DNA from: Branchiostoma floridae
Taxonomy: Eukaryota; Chordata; Leptocardii; Amphioxiformes; Branchiostomatidae
Direction: 5' to 3'
Assembly: GCF_000003815.2 (NCBI RefSeq)
Contig: NC_049979.1
Coordinates: 1,380,848 to 1,444,847 of the forward strand
Length of the DNA: 64,000 bases
Shown here one piece after another: positions 45,075-56,814 of this stretch; within the stretch, counting starts at the first letter, position 1, and every line of letters begins with the position of its first letter. Both the position numbers and the translations under genes were made by a program. Below the pieces are notes generated by a model. It made no database searches. It had not been told where the DNA came from and saw only the letters and a list, made by a program, of their open reading frames with translations.

Positions 45075-46464
45075 ATGTCTTACTTGCTAAAGAAACTACT
45101 GGTTCTTTTGCTGATCATCCTGAAGGTAACTGGACCAACCACAACCTGCAGCAGCAGCTGTTCATCATCCTGTGACTGCGACGGCAGAAGCCTCAGCTCT
45201 GTTCCTCAGAATCTACCTACAAGTATCACTAGCCTTCGCTTAGCGCGCAATGCCATCACAAGTCTATCTTATTCTGTTCTCTCAAGGTACAAGAGTTTAA
45301 CCAGGCTAATCGCTACATTTAACCAGATATCTATTGTACAACCTGGTGCATTTTCAAATCTAATTCACCTTGAAATCTTAGACCTGGATAACAATCCCCT
45401 AACAAGCATTCAGTCTGGTACAGTCTCAAATCTACCTAAGCTAAAAGAATTGTCCCTGGGTAACAACCACCTATCTAACATCCAGCCTGGCGCATTCACA
45501 AATCTACCCAATCTTGTCCAGTTGGCTCTATCAGGCAACAGACTATCCAACATACCTCCTGATGCATTCGCAGGTGTTCCAAGTCTCGATTCCTTGCTAT
45601 TTAGTAGGAATCGGCTAAGTAACATCAAACCGGATTTGTTTTCAAATCTACATGCGGTACAAAGCTTGTCAATGTCCTCAAATGGGATAACTAACATCAA
45701 TTCTGATACATTCTCAAAGATACCCACGCTGCGAAGTTTAGACCTGGATTCCAATCAGCTAACTGTCATTCAACCAGGTACATTCGCAAGCCTACCCCAG
45801 CTAAAGTACTTGGAGTTGGCCTATAATAAGATAACCAACATTATGCCTGGTGCGTTCTCAAATCTTCATCAGCTCGAAAGATTAGAGCTGATGTACAACC
45901 ATATAACTGAGATTCAACCTGGTACATTTTCAGATCTCCCAATGCTTAGAGCTCTATACCTGCGAAGTAACCAAATGACAACCATGCAACCTGGCACATT
46001 CTCAAACCTACCAAAGCTTCGTAGAGTAAAACTGCGCAACAACCACTGGCATTGCGACTGTAGGATGGTCACATTCAGGAGAAGGATGGCAGAGTCCCAT
46101 TTGTTTGAAAACGAAATCATTTGTGAGGAACCTGGTAACTTCCGCGGACAAAAGCTTCAACATATAGATCCCGAAATGTTGATCTGTGTCAAACCGAAAG
46201 TCGAGGTTCAAATAGGCAAAGATTCGACACTGCTGCGTGGAAAGGCGCTTCATTTAATCTGTAAAGTTTCAGGGATTCCAAAACCAGACATTTCGGTAAT
46301 TCTTCCATCTGGACGAAACGTAAATGCCGTGGCAGATGGAAGAATTACCGTGAACGAGAATGGTAGCATCATTGTAAGGGATCTTACCAAAACAGATGCA
46401 GGTTTGTACGTTTGCATGGCATCAAATTATGTTGGTTCTTCATTTGCGACACTGTCTATGAGAT
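45075..46464 (+). CDS. LRR-Ig receptor, 5' part only (truncated by assembly gap)
   Basis: Encodes a leader (MSYLLKKLLVLLLIILKVTG), a CSSSCSSSCDCD N-cap, eleven LRRs, an LRRCT cap (NNHWHCDCR) and Ig1 (LHLICKVSG...DAGLYVCMASN), then runs into the gap after ATLSMR. The ATG follows a TTTCAG/GAAAA acceptor at 45069/45070. It is nearly identical over its whole length, and in its upstream 730 bases, to the gene at 47298. The last bases before the gap lack one T present in the sister gene (CTATGAG against CTATTGAG), so the contig edge may be poor. The rest of the protein is not in the assembly. Confidence 0.85.
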
Positions 46465-46564
46465 NNNNNNNNNNNNNNNNNNNNNNNNNNNNNNNNNNNN
46501 NNNNNNNNNNNNNNNNNNNNNNNNNNNNNNNNNNNNNNNNNNNNNNNNNNNNNNNNNNNNNNNN
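46465..46564. other. Assembly gap (100 N) between the two near-identical LRR-Ig copies
   Basis: Exactly 100 N. The sequence after it matches the text upstream of the 45075 gene (from about 44345), not its missing 3' half. Confidence 0.99.
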
Positions 46565-47297
46565 AGTGAAGAGAGGATGTCGCTAGATGTTGAATGTGCA
46601 AAAAAAACCTCCAGAAGCTTGGTTGGATCTTGATGATATTTGGTAGGTAGTTTGGGATCGAGAAAAAGAAGTTCGAGTTCGATAATGGATACCCTAGTGG
46701 CTTTCTAACTGTACTGTAGCGGTACTTCCGGTTGTGTATCTCTTGTTCTGGACATAAACTGCGTAATACTACTTGCAATATTACGACGCTTTGTTGACAT
46801 TGTTATAATAAGAAATAATGCAAATCAGCCCCACATATACATGGATTATAAGGAAACGCTAAAATAGCCTTATTCGCTAAGATACGACTTTCATATTCTT
46901 AACAACTTATTCTATTTGGGTAGAGAACATGATCAACCAAGACAACGCATGCAAATGAGAAACATATTTGCATAAATGGAAATAGATAACCTTCTTTTGG
47001 GAAGTATACTTATCATGCAAATGAAGTTCTAACATACAAAGGCTGATACCTGTTTAGAAGCAACTACAACGTCAGCAACTTCGTAATGTTTCTTACTGGA
47101 AGGAAAATGGGATTTCAGTCGCATGACAATGTTTTTTTTTTGAAAATGTATCTTCTTTTCCTAGTTAGGAAATGTCCGACAAGCAAAAGAGACTATATTT
47201 TCATCTTTTCATCATTTTCAGGAAAAGAGGAAGACCGCTGGCTGCGGCAGCAACTATCTATTACACTGTATACTGATTCTCTTTCCTTTCAGGAAAA

Positions 47298-50096
47298 ATG
47301 ACTTACTTGCTAAAGAAACTACTGGTCCTTTTGCTGATCATCCTGAAGGAAACTGGGCCAACCACAACCTGCAGCAGCAGCTGTTCATCATCCTGTGACT
47401 GCGACCGCAGAAGCCTCGGCTCTGTTCCTCAAGATCTACCTACAAGTATCACTAGCCTTCGCTTAGCGCATAATGACATTACAAGCCTATCTAATTCTGA
47501 TCTCTCAAGGTACAAGAGTTTAACCAGGCTAATCGCTACATTTAACCAGATATCTATTGTACAACCTGGTGCATTTTCAAATCTAATTCACCTTGAAATC
47601 TTAAGCCTGGATAACAATCCCCTAACAAGCATTCAGTCTGGTACAGTCTCAAATCTACCTAAGCTAAAAGAATTGTCCCTGGGTAACAACCATCTATCTA
47701 ACATCCAGCCTGGCGCATTCACAAATCTACCCAATCTTGTCCAGTTGGCTCTATCAGGCAACAGACTATCCGACATACCTCCTGATGCATTCGCAGGTGT
47801 TCCAAGTCTCGGTTCCTTGCTATTGAATAGGAATCGGCTAAGTAACATTAACCCTGATTTGTTTTCAAATCTACATGCGTTACTAAGCTTGTCAATGTCC
47901 TTAAATGGGATAACTAACATCAATTCTGATACATTCTCAAAGATACCCGCACTGCGAAGTTTAGACCTTGATTCCAATCAGCTAACTGTCATTCACCCAG
48001 GTACATTTTCAAGCCTACCCCAGCTCAAGTATTTGGAGATGGCAAATAATAAGATATCCAACATTATGCCTGGTGCGTTCTCAAATCTTCATCAGCTTGA
48101 AGATTTAGAGCTGATGTACAACCATATAACTGAGATTCAACCTGGTACATTTTCAGATCTCCCAATGCTACAAGATCTATACCTGCGACATAACCAAATG
48201 ACAACCATTCAACCTGGCACATTCTCAAACCTACCAAAGCTTCGTAGAGTAAAACTGCGCAACAACCCCTGGCATTGCGACTGTAGGATGGTCGCATTCA
48301 GGAGAAGGATGACAGAGTCCCATTTGTTTGAAAACGAAATCATTTGTGAGGAACCTGGTAACTTCCGCGGACAAAAGCTTCAAAATATAGATCCCGAAAT
48401 TTTGATCTGTGTCAAACCGAAAGTCGAGGTTCAAATAGGCAAACATTCGACACTGCTGCGTGGAAAGGCGCTTCATTTAATCTGTAAAGTTTCAGGGATT
48501 CCAAAACCAGACATTATGGTCATTCTTCCATCTGGACGAAACGCAACTGCTGTGCCAGATGGAAGAATTACCGTGAACGAGAATGGTAGCATCATTGTAA
48601 GGGATCTTACCAAAACAGATGCAGGTTTGTACGTTTGCATGGCATCAAATCATGCTGGTTCTACATTTGCGACACTGTCTATTGAGATTAGAATGCCAAC
48701 ACCGGCAATATCCATAACTTCAGACAGCCCCGTTGTTACAGGCTCAACAATTCCCCTAACAAGTCTTATTGTCGCCGCACCTTCTACTCTGTCTGTTGAT
48801 GGTATAACAACAATGTCAACACTTGGCAGCGCAGTCGGCCCTGTTACAGGTGCAATACTTACCTCAACAATCCCTACTGGCTCCGCATTTTCCACATTGC
48901 CCGCTGATAGGCAAATGTCATCAACCATATCATCACCAACACGACTTAGCAGATCTGCTGTCACAAGCCCAACATTTTCCACGCTGCCTGAAGACCCAAT
49001 CACTTTGAGGTTTCAGAGGGCCAAATATAACACATTGGCTTGGGGGGACAATCTACGTTTGGTTTGTGAAGCTTCAGGAATCCCCTTACCGAACTTTACG
49101 GTCATTCTCCCATCTGGTATCAAGGCAAGCGCCGATGAGTCAAGTGGGAGAATAATTGTAGGGGTGAATGGTACAACTTTGACTATTACCATAACAGATG
49201 TTACTGTGGCAGATGCTGGTCTGTACAGCTGCATTGCAGTGAGTCCAGTTGGATCCTTATCTGCCACACTAACTGTTGACATCAAAGGCCCATCTTCACT
49301 TTCCCCCCAACTTACCGGTGAACGTACTTGGTCGCCATCCTTGCCAGCTGGCAAGACAGAGAGCAATGCTGACGCGGTGGTCTTCGACTTTAAGGTTGCT
49401 TTTTGTATATTTTCTGTAATCCTGATTATATTTGGTGTTGCTTTAGCTCTGCTTCAACGTAGGGCCCAAAAGCTTCCTTTGGCCCCCGCAGCTCTAATGG
49501 GGCACTGCCCTACAGGGGAAAACGACCAAGCTATCATGTATGAGAATAGTGATGAAGCCGATACAAACGAACAAGCTAACATAACGTTACATAGAAATGA
49601 GGCGAGAACATTTAAGCGCAAACAACCAAGCATAGATGAGACAAACAAGGAAACAGGTAAGAAAGAACAAGATAACACATTTGAGAATAGCGAAGAAGAA
49701 GGTACAAAAGAACAAGCTAACATACATGACAATGAGGAAGAGACAGGTACAATCAATCGAGCTTACAAGGTAGCAGAATCTCTCTCTGGAGAGGCTGAAT
49801 ATCCAATAGCAGGATGTCGAAATGAATCAGATTGTGCAGTCCAGGTAGTGATAGTTCACGAGCCATTTACGTATGAAAATAATGATGAGGAAACGGGGCC
49901 TGATGTTGAAGATGAGAAGCATGTGTATTACACGGGTTATGAAAATAATGATGAGGAAACGGGGCTAGATGTTGAACATGAGAAGCACGTGTATTACACG
50001 GGTTATGAAAATAATGAAGAGGAAACGGGGCCTGATGTCGAAGATGAGAAACACGTGTATTACACCGGTTATGAGGAAGGCAACATTAGCTGGTAA
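47298..50096 (+). CDS. LRR-Ig transmembrane receptor (932 residues), tail cut by frameshift
   Basis: Leader (MTYLLKKLLVLLLIILKETG), eleven LRRs, LRRCT (NNPWHCDCR), Ig1 from about residue 372, a Ser/Thr/Pro stalk, Ig2 from about 564 (DAGLYSCIAVSPVG), a membrane helix about 697-718 followed by QRRAQK, then an acidic tail. The tail has MYENSDEADTNEQAN, then three copies of a 22-residue unit beginning YENNDEETGPDVEDE and ending HVYYTG. The ATG follows the TTTCAG/GAAAA acceptor at 47292/47293. The frame stops at 50096 because of a 4-base difference from the 57609 gene (GAAGGCAACATTAG against GAAACATTAG). The old tail continues in another frame to 50475. The ectodomain and membrane helix are intact, so it may still work as a shorter-tailed receptor. 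Confidence 0.88.
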   Translation: MTYLLKKLLVLLLIILKETGPTTTCSSSCSSSCDCDRRSLGSVPQDLPTSITSLRLAHNDITSLSNSDLSRYKSLTRLIATFNQISIVQPGAFSNLIHLEILSLDNNPLTSIQSGTVSNLPKLKELSLGNNHLSNIQPGAFTNLPNLVQLALSGNRLSDIPPDAFAGVPSLGSLLLNRNRLSNINPDLFSNLHALLSLSMSLNGITNINSDTFSKIPALRSLDLDSNQLTVIHPGTFSSLPQLKYLEMANNKISNIMPGAFSNLHQLEDLELMYNHITEIQPGTFSDLPMLQDLYLRHNQMTTIQPGTFSNLPKLRRVKLRNNPWHCDCRMVAFRRRMTESHLFENEIICEEPGNFRGQKLQNIDPEILICVKPKVEVQIGKHSTLLRGKALHLICKVSGIPKPDIMVILPSGRNATAVPDGRITVNENGSIIVRDLTKTDAGLYVCMASNHAGSTFATLSIEIRMPTPAISITSDSPVVTGSTIPLTSLIVAAPSTLSVDGITTMSTLGSAVGPVTGAILTSTIPTGSAFSTLPADRQMSSTISSPTRLSRSAVTSPTFSTLPEDPITLRFQRAKYNTLAWGDNLRLVCEASGIPLPNFTVILPSGIKASADESSGRIIVGVNGTTLTITITDVTVADAGLYSCIAVSPVGSLSATLTVDIKGPSSLSPQLTGERTWSPSLPAGKTESNADAVVFDFKVAFCIFSVILIIFGVALALLQRRAQKLPLAPAALMGHCPTGENDQAIMYENSDEADTNEQANITLHRNEARTFKRKQPSIDETNKETGKKEQDNTFENSEEEGTKEQANIHDNEEETGTINRAYKVAESLSGEAEYPIAGCRNESDCAVQVVIVHEPFTYENNDEETGPDVEDEKHVYYTGYENNDEETGLDVEHEKHVYYTGYENNEEETGPDVEDEKHVYYTGYEEGNISW
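49875..50072 (+). repeat. 66-base coding tandem repeat, 3 units
   Basis: Each unit encodes 22 residues (YENNDEETG...EDEKHVYYTG). The 57609 gene has one. Confidence 0.9.
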
Positions 50097-50770
50097 CTCT
50101 CAGGCTATAAATCAGTATGGCAATGGGGAGGCTGTATCTTCTCCTGAGTTTAACCGTGTGTATGGTGGGGAGGCTGTATCTTCTCCTGAGTTTAACCGTG
50201 TGTATGATGGGGAGGCTGTATCTCCTCCTGAGTTTAACCGTGTGTATGGTGGGGAGGCTGTATCTTCTCCTGAGTTTAACCGTGTGTATGATGGGGAGGC
50301 TGTATCTTCTCCTGAGCTTAACTGTGTGTATGATGGGGAGGCTGTATCTTCCGCTGAGCTTAACCGTGTGTATGGCGATGAGGCTGAATTTGCCTCGTCT
50401 CGGTTTATCTATGGAAATGGCAATGGCGAAGCAATGTCTACTGCCTCGCCAGCCATCTACAAGAATGACAGTTAACAGGCGAAATCCACTGATTCTCGTG
50501 CCATCTATGGAAATGACCGACGCTGATAATTTGGCAGTATTGACCCATTCTCGGTTTAACCGTGAGTCTGGCAATGAGGTAGAGGCAGTGCCATATGCTT
50601 CGTCTCAGATTACCTAATAGATGAAAATACTAATTACAAGGAGGAAGTTGCTGATGCCTCATCAGTAAAAATAATTCAGTAATTTACAAGAATAAAGGCG
50701 ACCAGGCACAATCTACTGCTTCTTATATCATCATCGGAAATGACGATGATGCTCCTCGGTTACTCTATGG
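50097..50770 (+). pseudogene. Out-of-frame tail remnant of the 47298 LRR-Ig gene
   Basis: In the +1 frame from about 50072 the text reads ATLAGNSQAINQYGNG, then six 14-residue units of the type GEAVSSPEFNRVYD, then SSRFIYGNGNGEAM and a stop at 50475. Beyond it, 50480-50770 still resembles the tails of the sister genes (AIYGND, YASSQIT, IIGNDDDAPRL) with several stops. It was coding before the frameshift. Confidence 0.8.
50126..50385 (+). repeat. 42-base minisatellite, about 6 units
   Basis: Unit GGGGAGGCTGTATCTTCTCC...GTGTATGATG, 42 bases, so frame-neutral. About 21 units of the same repeat lie at 60163-61050. Confidence 0.92.
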
Positions 50771-50892
50771 ATGATAATGATAAATTGTATCAGTAAATGT
50801 CAGATGAGATTTTATTTGGTCTTGGCAGGTTGAAATTCTTTAATTTAATTGTATAAGGTATATATATGACAAATTGGTAAGAACTCTATGTA

Positions 50893-50898
50893 AATAAA
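50893..50898 (+). terminator. Candidate poly(A) signal of the 47298 gene
   Basis: AATAAA about 800 bases after the 50096 stop and 420 after the remnant-tail stop. Confidence 0.45.
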
Positions 50899-51908
50899 AG
50901 AAACAGAAGAAACAGTTTATTGTGGCTTAACGTATCTGCACATGTAATTCACTCTCCTAGAAATGTTGAACAATTTTATGATGATTATGTTACAACAATA
51001 ATTGATTCTAAAATACATCATAGCAATAAAACAATGGCACTATTCTGATTATTCCTAATATTTATGTGTCAGGACATAAAGATGTTTATTTCTATGCAAG
51101 AATGATAGATTTGTACATTGCAAACTGCATTACGCATATGGCAAACAGACCTTGGACAATAAAGTCAACAATCTACCAGCATCCACATCAGAAAAAAGGA
51201 AAGGTAAAATTAGCGCGATGTATATTTTCATTTTTTTTAACAATAATTTTTATAGACATCTGTAGCCCATTTACTTAGTCTCATGAACCTTCTCAAAGTG
51301 GGGAGTTGGCATTTATTTGAATAATAAATCGTTGTTGAAAGAAAGTCAAGTGCTTACCTGATTTACCTCTATCAGGGCGTTATCTCACATTTATTTGTAG
51401 CATTAAATGACACAGAATTTAGACATGGATGCAGTATGTTTCTATGGGTGCAGTATGTTTCTGCATACTCGTTTTGGAACACATACACGTATACTGTCCT
51501 GGATAGCAACGTTGTCAATTCATGTAAACAGGACTTAGTTGCAATAATGCAAATAATTTCGTGTCAATAGCCAATGCCATGTTGAATTAAATCATCACTA
51601 ATGATAATATTCTGTTACCACATAAAATCGCTATTTCTATTAGGGAAAAGTATTGCACCTGCATGCGTGTGATTTATCAATCGTTAACTTTTGTACGTCA
51701 CGAATGTGATCATGACAAGTTGGAAGGTTTCAGGATGTAATAAAGCCTTTTGGTAGCAATCAACAATCAGTGTTTTTGTCTCCTTGTATGTATGATACAT
51801 GTTGTTTGAGTTCATGACATCGCAATCATTATTAGCAATTACGTCGTAGATTTGCTTGGAACCAAGAGAAGCAAAAGCTGATTTGGTCTAAGTCTGCATA
51901 GTAATGAG

Positions 51909-52341
51909 TAGGGGTGGGTACCGGTACAGAAAATTCAGGTCCAGGTCCGGTTCAGGTCCAAAGGATCAGGTCCAGGTCCGGACCTGAACCTGGACCTGAT
52001 TCAGTATGACTCATACCAATGGTCCATTTCACTACAAAGAAATATGTTTGGTGGAGTATTAGACTTACACTGGCGTTTTAAAATCCTACAACGCTAACTG
52101 CCTCTGTACGATCGACTGTAAAACTTGGTAGAAATGACTATTAACAAAAATCTACTTCACTCTTGTTATTTTCTTTCACCTGCAAGCGCCAAAACGTGTG
52201 AATGCCTGATCAAATAATCTGTAAAAATTCTAATCAGTCCAACATCCGGTCCACCTAATTTTTTCAGGTCCGGTTTTTCTGGACCGGTCCAATAAGAAAA
52301 ATCGTTTTTTTACCGGTACACTGTACCGGTACCCAGCCCTA
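51909..52341. mobile_element. hAT-type MITE with 8-base target duplication
   Basis: Ends TAGGGGTGGGTACCGGTACA and GTACCGGTACCCAGCCCTA are inverted repeats. GTAATGAG flanks both sides (51901-51908 and 52342-52349), an 8-base duplication as made by hAT transposases. The interior has AGGTCCAGGTCCGG-type subrepeats and no transposase. The paralogous flank at 62332-62346 lacks the insertion. Confidence 0.9.
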
Positions 52342-52356
52342 GTAATGAGGAAACTA

Positions 52357-52821
52357 CGAGGGGTGATCAATAAGTCCTCGGCCTCACCCATAAATAATTC
52401 TTACTTTCCAGGCATTCGTTTTTTGCAAATCAGAAGGTAAGTGGCAAGAAAAACAAGGGTGAATTGTGATCAGACATGTGATGGTCTAGTTCCCCATGCC
52501 GTAAAATCTTTGTCATGAAAAAAGACATTGTCAAAATGTTTGATAATGATTCTCTTTCTATTTCAAGCAGAAAGAAGTGGGTGTCTGACTTCCAGCAGTA
52601 CAAATTTTAAATTGACCCGCACACCCCAGGTCGCAGCTCAATTGTCCACGTTTTTTGTCCTTCTCCCTTACCTAACGTTACTTCGTGCCGCCTGCGAAGT
52701 AGTGATCACACTAATTTGAATTTTGGTACACATTCATATAAGACTTAAGACTCTATGCTTCGACATCTGAGTTGTGCTTATCATTTCTGGGTGAGGCCGA
52801 GGACTTATCGATCACCCCTCG
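52357..52821. mobile_element. mariner-type MITE with TA target
   Basis: Ends CGAGGGGTGATCAATAAGTC and GACTTATCGATCACCCCTCG, flanked by TA on both sides. The inverted ends continue for about 35 bases (CCTCGGCCTCACCC). No open frame. It sits 8 bases from the hAT target duplication, and the paralogous site near 62346 is empty. Confidence 0.88.
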
Positions 52822-55074
52822 TATATCACAACAGTGTTTCCATGTTTCTTTTGGCTTGGACATGGTCTTGGTTTTTGAATGGCAGACAGCCTTTGACATC
52901 AGAAAGAAGTTATATAGTTTTAAGCTAGATAATTGGGGAACTACAGGGGGCTACGTCAGTAGCGTTTACCTTGTGCAAATGGAAAGGTAGGCCGTACAAG
53001 ACATATAGTGTGCTTCAAGGAAAGCAAGTGTCCTTATAAGCTAAGTCACCTTTGATTGACAATAAAAGAAAGTAATCAGTAGTAGTTCTAATGTTAAAAG
53101 CAGGTGTCGGCTTGACCAAAGCCGGTCTGCATATTTCCTCGCTGATATACGCCTACAAATACCCACACATATGTTGGCTAATCTGCTTTTATACAGCATA
53201 TTTTCTTCTTAACACGTCACCTAACTCAGACTAAGATACCGTAGTCTTAATAGTTTAATCGGACGTTTGGAAGTATAGAGTGTGCAATGTGTGTTTTTCC
53301 ATTACACCCCCATAAGCGGCTGTTTCCACACAAATGTTAAAAGAATGGGACGCTGCCAGTCCAAGCATATTCAAGCAGAGGTCACTTGGAGCATTCACAA
53401 TTTTATATAGTTTCTATTATTTTAAGGGCCATATTTTTGCTAAGAGAAGTTTTTCAAGACCAGGGATGTTTTTTTTATTCAAGAGAAAGGAAATAAGTAC
53501 ATTGGTACAGATGCGAAATTATCACGGATAACGTGAATCGAAGAAACAATAAGCTACATAAAAAATCCAGAGATAGTCAGTCTAATGAACAAAAGAAAAT
53601 CGGCTGAGTAAACTTTAAACAAAACTCAAATGCCTTACTGGCTCCAATATTAACAAATGATAATGACAATAACTCAGTATCAGCTGAATAAACATAAACA
53701 AGACTCAAAAGCCACAGTAGCAGGCTCAAATATGAAGAAATAATAATAATAATAATTGATAATAACTTAATATCCAGTGGATGTTTAGTAGACGACAAGC
53801 AGTTGCTTTACTGCTACTGTGATATCTCCTTGTGGTTGGAAACAGCTGAGTAATATGGTTCATGCTATCATCGGGCGGACGAATACTTTGAGAAGGATAT
53901 TTAGTAGGAAAGGGTGTTTCTGTATGATGATATATTATCACACAAAAAGCAATACCCTCGTCGGAGTCTGAACCTTCGTTACGTATGAAACCATGGCCGG
54001 GGGGTGGGGGGTGGGTGGGTTACAGCAATTGAGCATGAATGTCAACATTGGCAATGATTTGAAGGCATTGAATTGTACGACCTTATAACTTAATCAAACT
54101 AACGTAAGGCTAATTTTTAGCAGGCCGACAACAGACATGAACATAACGGCAACAAATTATCCTTATCGTTTTTTGTTACTATATTCTTTTTGTTGTTTTA
54201 TTTTTCATGTTAAGAGCATTGATAGGTTGATCGTATCTTAGTGCCTGTATGAAAAGGTAAATCGTGTACTATGCAGTGCAAGAATGGTACGGAGAATTTA
54301 CTAGCTTCTTGATTTGAATATGTATGAAGGCGGTGTCCGAATCTCCCGATGTTTGTGTCGTAACAGGCTCTTGTAAGAACCAGGGAAGTCACGGAAAGCA
54401 CACCTCCATATGAGGCTGAACAATCGTACTTCCATAGATCCTTTCATATGTCCAAATTTCCATTTGTTCACTACCCTTTTCTAAGTTAGGCAGAGATCGA
54501 TGACCTGTTAAGAAGAAAATCTCCTGTAGAAATACTTCTAAAGGCAGATTAGTCTACCAATGGTTCGGCACTTGTGAGGGTTAATCAGCAGGGAAATATG
54601 CAAGGACGGCTTTGGTCAAGCCGACCACTGCTTTCAACATTAGAACTGCTACTGATTACCTTTTCTCTTATTGTCAGTGGACGGTATTTGCAACGACCCA
54701 TGCTTTCTCAGTTGAAAAAGGGAGTGTCTTTCTGATGATATATCATCACATCAGAACTGACAAACAATACCCCTCGTCGGAGGCGCAACCTTCTTTACTT
54801 CACAAGGAAACCATGGGTTACAGCAATAAGGCATAAATGTGAACATTGTTACTAATTTGAAGGCTTTGAATTGTACGACCTCATACCTTCAGCAAACTAT
54901 GTTAACCTTTTAAAATGACGTGTCATGTGTTTCTCATCGGTTGGATCATCATTTGCATCATTTGCAAATGTATCAGATCGACTTCTCTACCAAAACTAGA
55001 TACCAGGAGAGCGATCCGACGATTATCAAACCACAGAGAGTTTTGTTTAGCGAAAAGACGGGAACTATATTCAT

Positions 55075-55320
55075 CATATCGCAAACCATACACAGCGCAT
55101 GCTCCATATGACGTCAGCTCAGAACCCAGACGCTAATGAGGCTGACCAGGTGTGGCCACACACCCGCGGTGAGGAGCTCGATTCAGACGGTCGGATTCTC
55201 CATCCAACAACATACACCTGCTGACTTATCCGGGAAACATCTACCGGAGAAATGGGTTGGTGTGACTTTTAGTTCTAATTGGGCTACTTTTACATATAAT
55301 TGCAACGTCTTTTTTAATGA
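55075..55320 (+). promoter_or_regulatory. Shared promoter-like block upstream of the 57609 LRR-Ig gene
   Basis: GCGCATGC, TGACGTCA (55109-55116), GTGTGGCCACACACCCGC, GAGGAGCTCG, CATCTACCGGAGAAATGGGT and TTGGTGTGACTTTT in the same order as the copies at 40530-40800 (minus) and 42780-43010. It lies about 2.5 kb before the ATG, the extra distance including the retroelement at 56815-57546. Confidence 0.6.
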
Positions 55321-56814
55321 TATGCCAGGCTACTTTTAGCAGGGCGAAAACAGACATGATCATAGCGACAACGAATTATCCTTATCGTTTTTTGTTACTA
55401 TATTCTTTTTGTTGTTTTATTTTTTCATGTTAAGGGTATTGATAGGTTGAGCGTATCTTAGTGACTGTAAAAAAAGGTTCATTGTGTACTATGCGGTGTA
55501 AGAAGAGTATGGAAAAATTCTTCGCTACTTGATTTGAATATGTATGAATGGGCGGTATCCGGATCTCCCGATGTTTGTGTCGAAACAGCCCCTTGTAAGA
55601 ACTCGCAGATAAGTCACGAAAAGCACACCTTCATATGAGGCAGAAAATCGTACTTCCATAGGTCCATTCATAGGTCCAAATTTCGTTTGTTCCCTACCTT
55701 AGCCTAAGTCTAAGGCAGGAAAGGATGGCGTGTAGAGAAGAAAATCTGCCTTAGAAATATTTCCAAAGACAGATTAGTCTAAAATTGGTTGCGGCGCCTG
55801 TGAGGGTAAATCAGCAGGGAAATATGTAAGGCCGGCTTTGGTCAAACCGACCTCTGCTTTCAACATTTTTCAACTGCTACTGATTACTTTTTCTCTTATT
55901 GTCAACGGAGGGTCGTTTACAAAGTCCCTTGCTTTCTCAGTTGAAAACCATTATAAAGCTGAGCGCAATTTCCAAAGGTGCGGCATCTTGTATGCCCCTA
56001 TGTGCTTTTATGTATGCTTACAAACTATCTTCATTTTTGGAAAACTTGCAAACTATTTTTCCCTGTACCTTATAGCATTTAATTCAAAAGAAAGCCGCTC
56101 TACATCATTGTCTCAGCAAACCAAACACTACGCATTCTTTAATAAGGATGAAGCTAAATGCACGAAGAGTAATATACCTAACTTACAAACAGGTCTTTGT
56201 CTAAACCAGGTTTGATACAGATGTGACAAGAGAACTCGAAGACGAGATCAGATACCGGTTTGAAAAAGGGACAGAGTACGTCTCGAAAGCTCCCCATTAG
56301 AACATGTGGCTAGCTTTTGTGTGTAATCGCTTAAATAGTTCGTCAAAAGTATGTCCAGGTGTGTTTGGTTTGTCTCAGGGACTTTCACCATTATCATTTT
56401 ACCTATAATGCATTTCGTTGTGCTGTTCAACCATGAAACTCCTTATTATAGCTTCATTTGCATTCCTTTATACTTTCATCTGCTTATAAGCCATGCACTG
56501 ACTCAGTCTGTCTGAGTGATACCAGTCTGAGAGTAAAAGGGGGATTTTGGCATGTCAAGGACACCCCATCTACGTAGAAACAATCGATCCTTAGATTTAT
56601 GAATTGAAGTTATCACTTCTTGTAGCTGTATGTCAACCAGAAACCATCGAAAGCTTTGAATTAGGCAGAAGTCTGATACCCCATGTTGAACAGGCACTAG
56701 GATTATCTGTTTGTTATTATAGGCTGAGCTTCACAGGTTATTTTTGGGCGTGTTTGCCAGTCAATGTGGGTGCCTAATCTGTTTGTTTGCGCGTGTGTTT
56801 GGTGTGCGTAAAGA

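Noticed and set aside
45410-48476. Minus-strand frames across the 45075 and 47298 genes
   Set aside because: Antisense shadows that recur at the same offset in each paralogue because the LRRs are periodic.
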